Origin: Xenorhabdus sp. BG5
GTDB taxonomy: Bacteria > Pseudomonadota > Gammaproteobacteria > Enterobacterales > Enterobacteriaceae
Reading direction: 5' to 3'
NCBI RefSeq assembly: GCF_015163665.1
Contig: NZ_JADEUG010000006.1
Span: 62,001-126,000 of the forward strand
DNA length: 64,000 nucleotides
In this document: piece by piece, positions 1 to 9,523 of the stretch
Layout: each line of letters starts with the position of its first letter
Numbering within the stretch: the stretch's first letter is position 1
Notes under the pieces: model-generated
What the model saw: only the letters and a program-made list of their open reading frames with translations
Databases searched by the model: none
What the model was told of the DNA's origin: nothing
Translations under genes and position numbers: made by a program

Positions 1-138
1 TACCTCTGTTTGGGCCGCCGATTATAAACAGGTTAAGCGTATTCTTCATCCTATAAAAGCATCCAATAAGTAGGTTACTTTTATCCGCCGGCCATAAGAT
101 TTATGCTATGACAAATTCTAATTTCAGCAGAATAGGTT

Positions 139-906
139 ATGGCATCGATACAGAAACCCGCTTTTCGCCGCGGTGGTTTTACATTTAAACAGTTTTTTGT
201 TGGACATGATAAATGTGCGATGAAAGTCGGGACGGATGGTGTGTTGTTGGGAGCCTGGGCGCCAGTATATAACAGGAAAAGATGCCTGGATATTGGATGT
301 GGCAGTGGTTTGATTGCGTTGATGATAGCCCAACGTACAAAAGCAGAAACCATTATTGATGCGGTGGAGCTGGATGGCCTTGCTGCAATGCAGGCAGTGG
401 ATAATGTACAGCAATCACCGTGGCCTTCCCGCATTACGGTATATCAGCAGGATATTCATGATTTCGTGCGACAACATATGCAACAAAATGAGTTGCGGAA
501 AATTAATTCTCAATACGATTTGATTGTTAGCAATCCTCCCTATTTTGAGCCAGCTATTGCATGTCGAAACGCAGCTCGCAATCAGGCGCGCTATACGGAG
601 TCATTGACGCATCAGGGGTTATTGACGTGTGTACGGACATTGATTACGCCGACAGGGTTATTTTGTCTGGTACTTCCGTATGAAATTGGGAAACAATTTG
701 AAAAAATGGCGTTAGATTTGGGATGGTTTACCCATTTCAGCGTCAATGTTCGTGACAGGCAAGATAAGCCGTCGCATCGTCTATTACTAGGATTGTCACG
801 GCAAGAACAGGACATCCAGGTGAGTGAATTAACGATTCGCTCCTCAAATGACACGTATTCAGACGACTTTCGTCAGTTAATAACAGATTTTTATCTTTAT
901 TATTGA
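139..906 (+). CDS. trmN: tRNA1(Val) (adenine(37)-N6)-methyltransferase TrmN (YfiC)
   Basis: This is an SAM-dependent enzyme that N6-methylates A37 of tRNA1-Val in the cytoplasm. The 255-residue product has a Rossmann methyltransferase fold. The glycine-rich SAM motif LDIGCGSG lies at residues 50-57, and the NPPY motif typical of N6-adenine methyltransferases lies at 132-135. The N-terminal RRGGFTFKQFFVGHD block is characteristic of the YfiC family. The first 138 bases of the window carry no gene I can support. In E. coli srmB diverges from here, so they may hold its promoter. The call is secure from motifs and length. Confidence 0.95.
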   Translation: MASIQKPAFRRGGFTFKQFFVGHDKCAMKVGTDGVLLGAWAPVYNRKRCLDIGCGSGLIALMIAQRTKAETIIDAVELDGLAAMQAVDNVQQSPWPSRITVYQQDIHDFVRQHMQQNELRKINSQYDLIVSNPPYFEPAIACRNAARNQARYTESLTHQGLLTCVRTLITPTGLFCLVLPYEIGKQFEKMALDLGWFTHFSVNVRDRQDKPSHRLLLGLSRQEQDIQVSELTIRSSNDTYSDDFRQLITDFYLYY

Positions 907-1042
907 TGATGTTAGCACTATTGGGATGGAAAATTGGACTTTTCGGTATAATAAAACAAAGGTTTTCTTTTTCTCAGTTTAAAATCGCGTGTCCTGTAAA
1001 ATAGCGGCTATGATTTAGAAAAGTGCAATACGAAAATAACAG

Positions 1043-1189
1043 GTGGTTGTAATCAAAATTACAACTAAAGTTGAACTTCACAGTGAACTGATACTCAAAG
1101 TCATGCTTGTTCGGGAAATCAGAACATCATATTGGTTTAATTTAAGTATAAATGTGGAGTTTTACCTCAGGAGAGTGAACCTCGGATGA
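1043..1189 (+). CDS. rseD: RseD-like leader ORF overlapping rpoE
   Basis: An open frame runs from the TAA at 1037 to a TGA at 1187-1189 that overlaps the rpoE ATG (GGATGA). A GTG at 1043 would give 48 residues and the ATG at 1103 gives 28. The C-terminal part contains VREIRTS, WFNLS, VEFYLRRVNLG, which I recall as resembling the E. coli rpoE leader peptide RseD. In E. coli rseD translation is coupled to rpoE and is a CsrA target; that is family knowledge, not shown here. The start codon is uncertain. The sigma-E promoter at 1072-1099 lies inside the longer version, so sigma-E transcripts would begin near codon 1 of the 28-residue version and could not make the full leader. Confidence 0.55.
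   Translation: MVVIKITTKVELHSELILKVMLVREIRTSYWFNLSINVEFYLRRVNLG
1072..1099 (+). promoter_or_regulatory. Sigma-E promoter of the rpoE-rse operon
   Basis: A -35 element TGAACTT (1072-1078) and a -10 element TCAAA (1095-1099) are separated by 16 nt, close to the sigma-E consensus GGAACTT-N16-TCAAA/TCTGA. It lies just upstream of rpoE, where enterobacteria have an autoregulated sigma-E promoter. Transcription should start near 1105. Confidence 0.8.
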
Positions 1190-1761
1190 GCGAGCAGTTA
1201 ACGGATCAAATGCTAATTGAACGCGTCCAGAAGGGCGACCAAAAAGCATTTAATTTGCTGGTGATGAGATACCAGCACAAAGTAGCGAGCTTGATTGCTC
1301 GTTACGTACCTCAAGGCGACGTTCCCGATGTTGCTCAGGAGGTTTTCATTAAGACTTATCGGGCACTGTCTTCTTTCCGGGGTGATAGTGCATTTTATAC
1401 ATGGTTGTACCGTATTGCCGTTAATACTGCGAAAAATTATTTAGTTGCTCAGGGGCGCCGCCCACCATCCAATGATTTGGATGCCAACGATGCAGAAAAT
1501 TATGATACGTCAAGTTCATTAAAAGAAATTTCGAACCCTGAGAACTTAATGTTGTCTGAAGAATTAAAGGAAGTCGTTTTCCGCACTATTGAATCGCTTC
1601 CAGAAGATTTGAGAGTAGCGATCACGTTGAGGGAGTTGGATGGATTGAGCTATGAAGAGATAGCCGACATCATGGAATGTCCTGTAGGCACTGTGCGTTC
1701 ACGAATTTTTCGGGCAAGGGAAGCAATTGATAATAAAGTTCAACCACTGATCCAACAATAA
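1186..1761 (+). CDS. rpoE: RNA polymerase sigma factor RpoE (sigma-24)
   Basis: This is the extracytoplasmic-function sigma factor that switches on the envelope stress regulon. Its 191 residues equal the E. coli length. Region 2 spans about residues 20-90 and includes the DVAQEVFIKTYRAL and YTWLYRIAVNTAKNY segments. Region 4 spans about 125-180 with the helix-turn-helix LSYEEIADIMECPVGTVRSR. The ATG overlaps the stop of the upstream leader frame, suggesting translational coupling. It is followed by rseA, rseB and rseC as in E. coli. nadB, which diverges from rpoE in E. coli, is absent here. Confidence 0.98.
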   Translation: MSEQLTDQMLIERVQKGDQKAFNLLVMRYQHKVASLIARYVPQGDVPDVAQEVFIKTYRALSSFRGDSAFYTWLYRIAVNTAKNYLVAQGRRPPSNDLDANDAENYDTSSSLKEISNPENLMLSEELKEVVFRTIESLPEDLRVAITLRELDGLSYEEIADIMECPVGTVRSRIFRAREAIDNKVQPLIQQ

Positions 1762-1807
1762 CGAGTGGAAAACAGTGGGACAAAACAATATTGAAGGGTA
1801 CTTTGGC

Positions 1808-2455
1808 ATGCAAAGAGAGAAACTTTCCGCATTAATGGATGGAGAAGCTCTTGATAGTGAAGTAGTTCATTTGGTCTCTGAAGATGCGGTCATGCAGAAA
1901 CAGTGGGAACGCTATCACCTGGTGCGTGATGTGCTGCGTGGCGATGTGGGGGATGTATTGCATTTGGATATTGCAAGTCAAGTCGCGTTGGCACTTGAAA
2001 AAGAACCCATTCATATTAATCCAGCGGCTGTTCTGGAATCTCAGCCAAAACCTGAAACATGGGCTAACATGCCATTCTGGCATAAAATTCGCGCATGGAA
2101 GAGTCAAATTGCACAAATTGGTGTTGCAGCCTGTGTATCGCTGACCGTGATTATCGGTGTCCAGCAGTATAATAGTGATAACAGTGTTGAAATAGATAAC
2201 CAATTTGAGGCGCCAGCTTTTAACACATTGCCGGTGATGGGTACAGCTTCAACAGTTGGTTTAGCAACCCCTGTTGAAGAAGAAACTTTCGGTGGTGATC
2301 TGAGCATGCAAGTGCGGGAAAGCAATAAACGAATTGATGCGATGTTGCAGCAATATGAACTCGCCCGGCGCATTCATTCTGAAAAAAATTATGGTGTCAC
2401 TCAGGCTAATCAGGTTCCTGAAGAGCAAGCGCCTCAACAGTCACAACAACAGTGA
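1808..2455 (+). CDS. rseA: Anti-sigma-E factor RseA
   Basis: This inner-membrane anti-sigma factor sequesters RpoE through its N-terminal cytoplasmic domain (MQREKLSALMDGE, about residues 1-90). A single transmembrane helix lies at about 103-119 (GVAACVSLTVIIGV). The periplasmic tail is cut by DegS then RseP under stress. The segment corresponding to the E. coli DegS cleavage site reads ASTVGLA, so the cut is predicted near Val150. I chose ATG 1808 over the in-frame GTG at 1775 because it aligns with the family N-terminus and has a GAAGGG ribosome site about 8 nt upstream. The product has 215 residues. The stop shares one base with the rseB start. Confidence 0.95.
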   Translation: MQREKLSALMDGEALDSEVVHLVSEDAVMQKQWERYHLVRDVLRGDVGDVLHLDIASQVALALEKEPIHINPAAVLESQPKPETWANMPFWHKIRAWKSQIAQIGVAACVSLTVIIGVQQYNSDNSVEIDNQFEAPAFNTLPVMGTASTVGLATPVEEETFGGDLSMQVRESNKRIDAMLQQYELARRIHSEKNYGVTQANQVPEEQAPQQSQQQ

Positions 2456-3414
2456 TGAAACGTATTTGGGTTGTCGTTTTTTTATTGGCGAGTAGCCTGA
2501 TAAATCCTCTAAAAGCCTCAGCGCAACAAAGTAACGCTGAGGCTTTGTTACAGGATATGAGTAAGGCAGTGCAAACGCTGGATTATGAGCTTGGCTTCAT
2601 CATCTTAGCGCAGCAATTTCTTGTTCCCTTGCGTTACCGTCATGCCATTATTGATGAGCAGGTTATTGCTCAAATTATCCAAATGGATGGCTCACGTAGA
2701 GAAATTATCCAGCGCGGTGACCAAATCAGCTATTACGAACCTGGATTAGACTCATTTAGCATCCGTGGCTTCCATATCGTCGATTATCTTCCACCGATCA
2801 TCTTTGCCGATTTTGCCCAATTGCAAAAATTTTATCGTTTTATTGATGCAGGCAGCACGAATGTTGGCGATCATCCTGTGAATTTTGTACGCATCATATC
2901 GAAAGATAAATCCCGCTATAACTATAACTTGTTGATTGATGAGAAAAACCATCTTCCTCTGCTGATTGACCTATTAGATAAGGACAATAAAACAGTCATT
3001 GAGCAATTCCGTGTCGTGTCATCAACTGTGAATGACTATATTAAAACGGAATTGAATGTGATTACTGATTTGAAATTACCACCTATGTTACTCATTCCTC
3101 CTGCTGATAAGTTGAAATTCAATTGGTTGGTTGGAAAAATGCCTGACGGCTTCAAAGAAATTTCACGTAACAGCCGGAAGCTATCAGAGGCAGAATGGTT
3201 AGAATCCATCATGTATAGTGATGGATTGTTTAATTTTTCTGTAAATGTGGTGAACTCAGATAAAAAGGTTGTTGATGAACAACCATTTCGACAAGGCAGA
3301 AGAACGGTTTATACTTTGACCAGAGGCAAAAACAGCATAACAGTCATTGGTGAGCTGCCTTTTGCAACAGCTGAACAAATTGCAGCAAGCGTGATGTTTA
3401 CGGGAGAAAACTGA
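2455..3414 (+). CDS. rseB: Periplasmic sigma-E regulator RseB
   Basis: RseB is a soluble periplasmic protein that binds the RseA periplasmic tail and shields it from DegS until lipopolysaccharide intermediates displace it. The product has 319 residues with a signal peptide ending in ASA at about residue 24. Two MucB/RseB lipid-binding-like domains follow; the second contains the KLNWLV-like segment and a C-terminal ITVIGELP strand. The ATG overlaps the rseA TGA by one base. A GTG one codon earlier is an alternative start. The rseC ATG overlaps its own stop. Confidence 0.95.
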   Translation: MKRIWVVVFLLASSLINPLKASAQQSNAEALLQDMSKAVQTLDYELGFIILAQQFLVPLRYRHAIIDEQVIAQIIQMDGSRREIIQRGDQISYYEPGLDSFSIRGFHIVDYLPPIIFADFAQLQKFYRFIDAGSTNVGDHPVNFVRIISKDKSRYNYNLLIDEKNHLPLLIDLLDKDNKTVIEQFRVVSSTVNDYIKTELNVITDLKLPPMLLIPPADKLKFNWLVGKMPDGFKEISRNSRKLSEAEWLESIMYSDGLFNFSVNVVNSDKKVVDEQPFRQGRRTVYTLTRGKNSITVIGELPFATAEQIAASVMFTGEN

Positions 3415-3878
3415 TGGTTAAAGAGTGGGCAACGGTTGTCCGTTGGCATAACGGCCGGGCATTATTACGTTATGGATCATCCTCAGGCTGTGGTAGCTGT
3501 CAGGCCAAAGCGGGCTGTGGTTCTCATTTACTGGAAAAAATAGGGCCAGAAAATATTCATCAGTTGGAATTGGAAATTTCCCAACCTCTCCAACCAGGCC
3601 AGAAAGTGGAAGTCGGTATTCCTGAAAGCAGCCTGCTACGTTCAGCGATGTTGGTTTATTTGACGCCATTGCTGGGGTTGTTTTTGGCAGCCTCACTTTT
3701 CCAATTTTGGACGGTTGACCAATTGTGGATCTGTTTAGGTGGAATTGGCGGTGGGTTTGCTGGTTTCTTTATTGCCCGCAAGATTGCTGCGTATTGGGAT
3801 AATTTGCAAGCGTACCAGCCTGTTGTGTTACAAATTGGCTTACCTCCTGATTCTATTAAGGTTCTACAGCAAGAATAA
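3414..3878 (+). CDS. rseC: SoxR-reducing system / sigma-E regulatory protein RseC
   Basis: This integral inner-membrane protein belongs to the RseC/MucC family. In E. coli it is linked to sigma-E modulation and to reduction of the SoxR iron-sulfur cluster. The 154 residues start with a cysteine cluster (C26, C29, C35 in GCGSCQAKAGCG), as expected for RseC. Two transmembrane helices follow at about 74-92 and 95-117. It is the last gene of the rpoE operon and overlaps rseB by one base. Confidence 0.93.
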   Translation: MVKEWATVVRWHNGRALLRYGSSSGCGSCQAKAGCGSHLLEKIGPENIHQLELEISQPLQPGQKVEVGIPESSLLRSAMLVYLTPLLGLFLAASLFQFWTVDQLWICLGGIGGGFAGFFIARKIAAYWDNLQAYQPVVLQIGLPPDSIKVLQQE

Positions 3879-3916
3879 TCTGTTTTACCTTATGAGTTTC
3901 AACTTTAATTTATCAT

Positions 3917-3987
3917 TACTGAAAACGACTGGGTCATACTGAAAACGACAGGCATAGCTAAGTTTTCACGGGTTTGGTTTTCACGGG
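3917..3987 (+). repeat. Two short tandem repeats in the rseC-lepA spacer
   Basis: TACTGAAAACGAC occurs at 3917-3929 and 3937-3949 (20-nt period). GTTTTCACGGG occurs at 3962-3972 and 3977-3987 (15-nt period). GAAAAC in the first pair is complementary to GTTTTC in the second, so the RNA could fold in alternative ways. The function is unknown. Confidence 0.7.
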
Positions 3988-4002
3988 ATTGACATGTAGA
4001 AT
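3974..4002 (+). promoter_or_regulatory. Candidate sigma-70 promoter for lepA-lepB
   Basis: TTGGTT (3974-3979) and TAGAAT (3997-4002) are 17 nt apart in the spacer before lepA. The match is by eye and only moderate. Confidence 0.4.
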
Positions 4003-4107
4003 ACAGCTCCTCAGGCCAGTGGCCGAACCAATAAACTGTCGCTTTATGTCCATCAATGTGTCCATAGGCGAATGATTCAGAAATATTAAGGCAAAAAAGA
4101 TTTAATA

Positions 4108-5904
4108 ATGAAGCAAATAAGAAATTTCTCCATTATCGCCCACATTGACCATGGTAAGTCCACGCTCTCTGATCGGATTATTCAAATCTGTGGTGGTCTG
4201 TCTGATCGCGAAATGGCAGCACAAGTACTGGATTCAATGGATCTTGAGCGTGAACGTGGGATCACGATCAAAGCACAAAGTGTAACCCTTGATTACAAGG
4301 CGAATGACGGGCAAATCTACCAATTAAACTTTATCGATACGCCAGGGCATGTTGACTTCTCTTACGAAGTTTCCCGTTCACTGGCTGCTTGTGAAGGTGC
4401 CTTGCTGGTTGTTGATGCAGGCCAGGGAGTTGAAGCCCAGACATTGGCTAACTGCTATACCGCCATTGAAATGGATCTGGAAGTCGTTCCAGTTCTGAAT
4501 AAAATTGACCTTCCTGCGGCTGAACCAGAGCGTGTCGCTGAAGAAATCGAAGACATTGTTGGTATTGATGCAACCAATGCAGTTCGTTGTTCTGCAAAAA
4601 CGGGGGTGGGCGTACAGGATGTTATTGAACGTCTGGTGGAAGAGATACCGCCACCAAAAGGCGATCCTGATGCGCCATTACAGGCCCTGATTATTGACTC
4701 ATGGTTTGATAATTACCTTGGTGTTGTTTCACTTGTCCGTATTAAAAACGGTACGTTGCGTAAAGGTGACAAAATTAAGGTAATGAGCACCGGACAGGTA
4801 TACAACGCTGACCGACTGGGTATCTTCACACCGAAACGTATTGATCGTGATGTGTTGAATTGTGGTGAAGTAGGCTGGTTGGTCTGCGCCATCAAAGATA
4901 TTCTTGGGGCACCCGTTGGGGATACGCTGACAACGGCTCGTCAACCTGCGGAAAAAGCCCTGCCTGGTTTTAAAAAGGTCAAACCGCAAGTTTATGCTGG
5001 TCTGTTCCCGGTAAGCTCTGATGACTATGAAGCATTCCGTGATGCGTTGGGCAAACTGAGCTTAAATGATGCGTCATTATTCTACGAACCAGAAAGTTCG
5101 ACTGCGTTGGGCTTTGGTTTTCGCTGTGGCTTCCTTGGCTTGCTGCACATGGAAATCATTCAGGAACGCCTGGAACGTGAATATGATCTCGATTTGATCA
5201 CAACGGCGCCAACAGTTGTTTATGAAGTTGAGACAACCAGTGGTGATATTATCTATGTTGATAGTCCATCCAAGTTGCCACCATTAAACAATATTGAGGA
5301 GCTGCGTGAACCGATTGCAGAATGTCACATGTTGTTGCCGAAAGAGTACCTTGGTAACGTTATTACACTTTGCGTAGAAAAACGCGGTGTGCAGACAAAT
5401 ATGGTTTATCACGGTAATCAGGTTGCGCTGACTTATGAAATTCCAATGGCTGAAGTGGTTCTGGATTTCTTTGATCGCTTGAAATCAACATCCCGTGGTT
5501 ACGCCTCGTTGGATTACAATTTTATCCGCTTCCAGGACTCAGACATGGTCCGTGTGGATGTTTTGATCAACGGTGAGCGTGTTGATGCCCTAGCGTTGAT
5601 TACTCACCGTGACAATTCCCAGTACCGTGGACGTGAGCTGGTGGAAAAAATGAAAGAGCTGATCCCACGCCAGCAATTTGACATTGCCATTCAGGCTGCC
5701 ATAGGAACTCACATTATTGCGCGTGCTACCGTTAAGCAATTACGTAAAAACGTATTGGCGAAATGTTATGGTGGTGACGTCAGTCGTAAGAAAAAGTTAT
5801 TGCAGAAACAGAAAGAAGGTAAAAAACGCATGAAGCAGGTCGGAAATGTTGAACTGCCGCAGGAAGCCTTCTTAGCGATTCTGCATGTTGGCAAAGATAA
5901 TTAA
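4108..5904 (+). CDS. lepA: Elongation factor 4 (LepA) GTPase
   Basis: LepA is a ribosome-associated GTPase that acts on stalled or mis-translocated ribosomes and during initiation. The 598-residue protein (E. coli 599) has the G1 motif AHIDHGKST at residues 11-19, the DTPGH G3 motif and the NKID G4 motif. The EF-G-like domains and the LepA-specific C-terminal domain follow, ending in [12 protein letters not shown]. lepB follows after 22 nt, so the two are likely co-transcribed. Confidence 0.98.
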   Translation: MKQIRNFSIIAHIDHGKSTLSDRIIQICGGLSDREMAAQVLDSMDLERERGITIKAQSVTLDYKANDGQIYQLNFIDTPGHVDFSYEVSRSLAACEGALLVVDAGQGVEAQTLANCYTAIEMDLEVVPVLNKIDLPAAEPERVAEEIEDIVGIDATNAVRCSAKTGVGVQDVIERLVEEIPPPKGDPDAPLQALIIDSWFDNYLGVVSLVRIKNGTLRKGDKIKVMSTGQVYNADRLGIFTPKRIDRDVLNCGEVGWLVCAIKDILGAPVGDTLTTARQPAEKALPGFKKVKPQVYAGLFPVSSDDYEAFRDALGKLSLNDASLFYEPESSTALGFGFRCGFLGLLHMEIIQERLEREYDLDLITTAPTVVYEVETTSGDIIYVDSPSKLPPLNNIEELREPIAECHMLLPKEYLGNVITLCVEKRGVQTNMVYHGNQVALTYEIPMAEVVLDFFDRLKSTSRGYASLDYNFIRFQDSDMVRVDVLINGERVDALALITHRDNSQYRGRELVEKMKELIPRQQFDIAIQAAIGTHIIARATVKQLRKNVLAKCYGGDVSRKKKLLQKQKEGKKRMKQVGNVELPQEAFLAILHVGKDN

Positions 5905-5926
5905 CACAAGGTCGTAAGGAGTTCAA

Positions 5927-6898
5927 ATGGCTAACACTTTTGCCTTGATATTAACGTTAGCAACGTTAATCACCGGTATTCTCTGGTGCATAGAGCGATT
6001 TAAGTTCGCACCTGAACGTAAGAAAAAACTTGCTCATATTCAGGAACAGGCGACAGGAGCAGAAGCTCAGGAAGCTTTGGCTAAAGGATTTAACAAACCT
6101 TCATGGTTTGAAACACTTGCATCTGTCTTTCCAGTGTTAGCCATTGTGTTGGTTCTGCGCTCTTTCGTTTATGAACCTTTTCAGATCCCTTCTGGTTCAA
6201 TGATGCCGACATTGTTGATCGGGGATTTCATTCTGGTTGAAAAATTTGCTTATGGTTTAAAAGATCCCATTACGCAAACAACCTTAATTAAGACTGGCGA
6301 GCCTAAGCGTGGAGATATTGCGGTTTTCAAATATCCGAAGAACCCAAGCATAGATTTTGTAAAACGAATTATTGGCTTGCCTGGGGATAAGATCGTTTAC
6401 GATTACGTCAATAAAGAGCTTCAGGTTTACCCTGGTTGTGGCTGGAATACGCAATGTAAGGGCGATTTACCGGTTACTTACCGGAATGTGTTCCCAAGTG
6501 AATGGACAATAAAAGAAAATGTGACACCAGAAGGCGTTCGTATAAGTGGTGTTTATCAAGTTCCTGTTAATGAACCAGTAGGGCCACACGCTCTTCGCCA
6601 GGGCGAAAGAGTCGAAACTTTAGGTAATGTGCCACACCATATTTTGACTATTCCTGTCATACAGCGTTTCCCTGGTTTCTCTCAAGAAGGCTTGCCAATG
6701 GGGACTTGGGTTGTTCCTAAGGGACAATATTTTGCCATGGGCGATAACCGTGACAATAGTGATGATAGTCGTTCATGGGGATTTGTACCGGAGAAAAATC
6801 TGGTAGGCCGTGCAACCGCCATTTGGATGAGCTTTGAAAAACAGGAAGGTGAATGGCCTACTGGCGTGCGTTTCAGTCGAATTGGTGGAATTCACTAA
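5927..6898 (+). CDS. lepB: Signal peptidase I (LepB)
   Basis: This inner-membrane serine protease removes signal peptides from exported preproteins. It has 323 residues (E. coli 324). Transmembrane helices lie at about 3-21 and 62-79, followed by the periplasmic catalytic domain. The nucleophile Ser91 is in PSGSMMPTL, and the general-base Lys146 is in FVKRIIGLPGD. The MGDNRDNSDDSRSWG box near the C-terminus is intact. The start follows an AAGGAG ribosome site. Confidence 0.98.
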   Translation: MANTFALILTLATLITGILWCIERFKFAPERKKKLAHIQEQATGAEAQEALAKGFNKPSWFETLASVFPVLAIVLVLRSFVYEPFQIPSGSMMPTLLIGDFILVEKFAYGLKDPITQTTLIKTGEPKRGDIAVFKYPKNPSIDFVKRIIGLPGDKIVYDYVNKELQVYPGCGWNTQCKGDLPVTYRNVFPSEWTIKENVTPEGVRISGVYQVPVNEPVGPHALRQGERVETLGNVPHHILTIPVIQRFPGFSQEGLPMGTWVVPKGQYFAMGDNRDNSDDSRSWGFVPEKNLVGRATAIWMSFEKQEGEWPTGVRFSRIGGIH

Positions 6899-6961
6899 TA
6901 TTTATAGATTAGCGCAGCATTAATTTATCTCACAGTGTAGAATATTCTTTCAAACGAGATG

Positions 6962-7056
6962 ACTGGCTCCTGAAGAGGATGAATACTTTGGGAGCCAGTG
7001 CAAACGCAACAGTTTTGTAAGGCATACCGCAAAAATATCCCCAAGAGAAATTGCGG
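6962..7056 (+). promoter_or_regulatory. Stem-loops in the rnc leader
   Basis: The 227-nt lepB-rnc spacer has two inverted repeats: ACTGGCTCC (6962-6970) with GGAGCCAGT (6991-6999), and CCGCAA (7027-7032) with TTGCGG (7051-7056). Neither is followed by a T-run. In E. coli RNase III cleaves a stem-loop in its own leader for autoregulation. The position makes these the likely counterpart, but that is inference. Confidence 0.4.
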
Positions 7057-7125
7057 GTTAATATCGCCTCACAGGTCTGTTGCGTGTGCTTTTTATTTGA
7101 TGAATTCTAACTGAATTGGTAGCAC

Positions 7126-7806
7126 ATGAACCCCATAATAACGAACCGGTTACAACATAAGCTAGGATATAGCTTTAAACAGCACGATTTGTTGCTTCAA
7201 GCATTGACTCACCGCAGTGCCAGCAGTAAGCATAATGAACGTTTGGAATTTCTTGGTGACTCAATCCTGAGTTTTGTCATTGCTAATGCCCTTTACCATC
7301 GTTTTCCCCGTGTTGATGAAGGGGACATGAGCCGCATGCGGGCAACATTGGTGCGTGGTAATACTCTGGCAGAGCTAGCCAGGGAATTTGAGTTAGGTGA
7401 ATGTCTGCGTTTGGGGCCGGGTGAGTTAAAGAGTGGAGGACATCGTCGCGAATCCATTTTAGCGGATAGCATTGAAGCCTTAATCGGCGCTATTTTTCTT
7501 GATAGCGATATTCAGACAGTCGAAAAGATTATCCTGAATTGGTATGAAACCCGTTTGAATGAAATTAGCCCAGGCGATAAGCAAAAAGATCCGAAAACAC
7601 GTTTACAAGAATATTTGCAAGGGCGTCATCTGCCGTTGCCTACATATCTGGTTGTTCAGGTTCGTGGGGAAGCCCATGATCAGGAATTTACAATTCACTG
7701 TCAGGTCAGTGGATTTGAACAACCGGTCAGAGGAGTCGGTTCCAGTCGCCGCAAGGCAGAGCAGGCGGCTGCGGAACAAGCATTAAAACAACTGGAGCTT
7801 GAATGA
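7126..7806 (+). CDS. rnc: Ribonuclease III
   Basis: This is the double-strand-specific endoribonuclease for rRNA processing and mRNA control. The 226 residues equal E. coli. The catalytic domain holds the signature [10 protein letters not shown] with E38, E41 and D45. D114 and E117 ([10 protein letters not shown]) supply the other metal ligands. The C-terminal dsRNA-binding domain covers about 155-225. The stop overlaps the era start (ATGA), as in the E. coli rnc-era-recO operon. Confidence 0.98.
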   Translation: MNPIITNRLQHKLGYSFKQHDLLLQALTHRSASSKHNERLEFLGDSILSFVIANALYHRFPRVDEGDMSRMRATLVRGNTLAELAREFELGECLRLGPGELKSGGHRRESILADSIEALIGAIFLDSDIQTVEKIILNWYETRLNEISPGDKQKDPKTRLQEYLQGRHLPLPTYLVVQVRGEAHDQEFTIHCQVSGFEQPVRGVGSSRRKAEQAAAEQALKQLELE

Positions 7807-8708
7807 GCGAAGAAAAAAACTATTGCGGATTCGTTGCAATAGTCGGTCGGCCTAATGTTGGTAAATCAACGTTATTGAATCAGTTATTGGGCCAAAAAGT
7901 ATCCATCACTTCCCGTAAACCTCAAACGACGCGGCATCGCATCATGGGGATCCATACGGAAGGGGCTTACCAAACCATCTATGTTGATACACCGGGTCTG
8001 CATATTGAAGAAAAGCGGGCGATAAACCGCCTGATGAACCGTGCGGCGAGCAGCTCTATTGGTGATGTCGAACTGGTTATTTTTGTTGTGGAAGGTACGC
8101 ATTGGACACCCGATGATGAAATGGTGGTGAATAAGTTACGTCATTTGCGTTGTCCTGTCTTACTGGCTATTAATAAAGTGGACAATGTAACGGATAAAAC
8201 CCTTCTTCTGCCACATATCGGTTTTCTTAGCCAACAGATGAATTTTCTCGATGTTGTGCCGATTAGCGCCGAAAAAGGCATGAATGTCGATACTATTGCC
8301 AACATCGTACATGATCATATGCCACAGGCAGATCATCACTTCCCTGAGGATTACATTACTGATCGCTCACAGCGTTTTATGGCATCAGAAATCATCCGTG
8401 AAAAACTGATGCGTTTTTTGGGCGATGAACTCCCCTATTCTGTGACAGTGGAAATTGAGCAATTTGTTACCAATGAACGTGGAGGCTATACCATCCACGG
8501 TTTGATTCTGGTAGAGCGTGATGGCCAGAAGAAAATGGTGATTGGCAATAAAGGCAGCAAAATCAAGAAGATTGGCATAGAAGCTCGTCAAGATATGGAA
8601 AAGCTGTTTGATATGAAAGTCCATTTGGAATTGTGGGTAAAAGTGAAATCCGGTTGGGCTGATGACGAACGGGCGCTGCGTAGCCTCGGTTACGTCGACG
8701 ACTTATAA
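7803..8708 (+). CDS. era: GTPase Era
   Basis: Era is a GTPase that binds 16S rRNA near its 3' end and helps 30S maturation. It has 301 residues (as in E. coli). G1 is GRPNVGKST (residues 15-23), G3 is DTPG and G4 is NKVD. The C-terminal KH domain contains [13 protein letters not shown]. It overlaps rnc by four bases and is followed by recO after 9 nt. Confidence 0.98.
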   Translation: MSEEKNYCGFVAIVGRPNVGKSTLLNQLLGQKVSITSRKPQTTRHRIMGIHTEGAYQTIYVDTPGLHIEEKRAINRLMNRAASSSIGDVELVIFVVEGTHWTPDDEMVVNKLRHLRCPVLLAINKVDNVTDKTLLLPHIGFLSQQMNFLDVVPISAEKGMNVDTIANIVHDHMPQADHHFPEDYITDRSQRFMASEIIREKLMRFLGDELPYSVTVEIEQFVTNERGGYTIHGLILVERDGQKKMVIGNKGSKIKKIGIEARQDMEKLFDMKVHLELWVKVKSGWADDERALRSLGYVDDL

Positions 8709-8717
8709 GGCTGATTT

Positions 8718-9455
8718 GTGGACGGCTGGCAGAGAGCCTTTGTGCTTCACGGGCGCCCTTACAGTGAAACCAGTTTATTGCTGGATTTTTTTACTGAACA
8801 TGAAGGGCGGGTACGTGTTTTAGCGAAAGGGGCGCGCAGCCGTCGCTCCAACCTAAAAGGTTGCTTGCAACCTTTCACCCCGCTGCTTATTCGTTGGAGT
8901 GGACGGGGTGAAATCAAGACATTAAGAGACGCAGAACCTATCTCATTGGCTCTTCCCTTAACGGGAAGTGTGCTCTATAGCGGTTTGTATGTGAATGAAC
9001 TCTTGTCCAGACTCCTTGAGCAAGGAGCGGCATATCCCGCACTTTTTTTTGATTACCTCCAATGTTTACAAGCGCTTGCAGCGAGTGAATACACACCAGA
9101 ATGTGCATTGCGTCGTTTTGAATTAGCGCTACTAACCAATATGGGATACGGAGTCGATTATCTGCATTGTGCAGGAAGTGGTGAACCTGTATCGGATACT
9201 ATGACTTACCGTTATCGTGAAGAAAAAGGGTTTATCGCCAGTTTGGTTGTGGATCACTACAGTTTTACAGGTTATGAACTCAAGGCACTGGCAAATAGCG
9301 AATTTCCCGATCAGGTGACCTTGAAAGCGGCAAAGCGTTTCACTCGCATTGCCTTGAAACCTTATCTGGGGGGAAAACCGTTAAAAAGCCGTGAGCTATT
9401 TCGTCAATTCGTACGTAAAAAAACTGATAACCCCAACAAGAAAAATGAAAACTAA
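8718..9455 (+). CDS. recO: DNA repair protein RecO
   Basis: RecO is the mediator that loads RecA on SSB-coated DNA in the RecFOR pathway and anneals strands. The 245-residue product has an N-terminal OB-fold (about 1-80; [17 protein letters not shown]) and an alpha-helical C-terminal domain ending with [16 protein letters not shown]. The start is GTG at 8718, which matches the family N-terminus. The C-terminal tail is slightly longer than in E. coli. Confidence 0.96.
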   Translation: MDGWQRAFVLHGRPYSETSLLLDFFTEHEGRVRVLAKGARSRRSNLKGCLQPFTPLLIRWSGRGEIKTLRDAEPISLALPLTGSVLYSGLYVNELLSRLLEQGAAYPALFFDYLQCLQALAASEYTPECALRRFELALLTNMGYGVDYLHCAGSGEPVSDTMTYRYREEKGFIASLVVDHYSFTGYELKALANSEFPDQVTLKAAKRFTRIALKPYLGGKPLKSRELFRQFVRKKTDNPNKKNEN

Positions 9456-9523
9456 AGTAAGCCACCTTTTCATGACGAAGAGTGTAGACTTTATTGAATC
9501 TTATGTTATTGCAGGAGCTAAAA

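Noticed and set aside
921..952. Possible sigma-70 promoter for rpoE (TTGGGA and TATAAT)
   Set aside because: The -10 is perfect, but the spacing to the only -35-like hexamer is 20 nt. It was kept out of the feature list.
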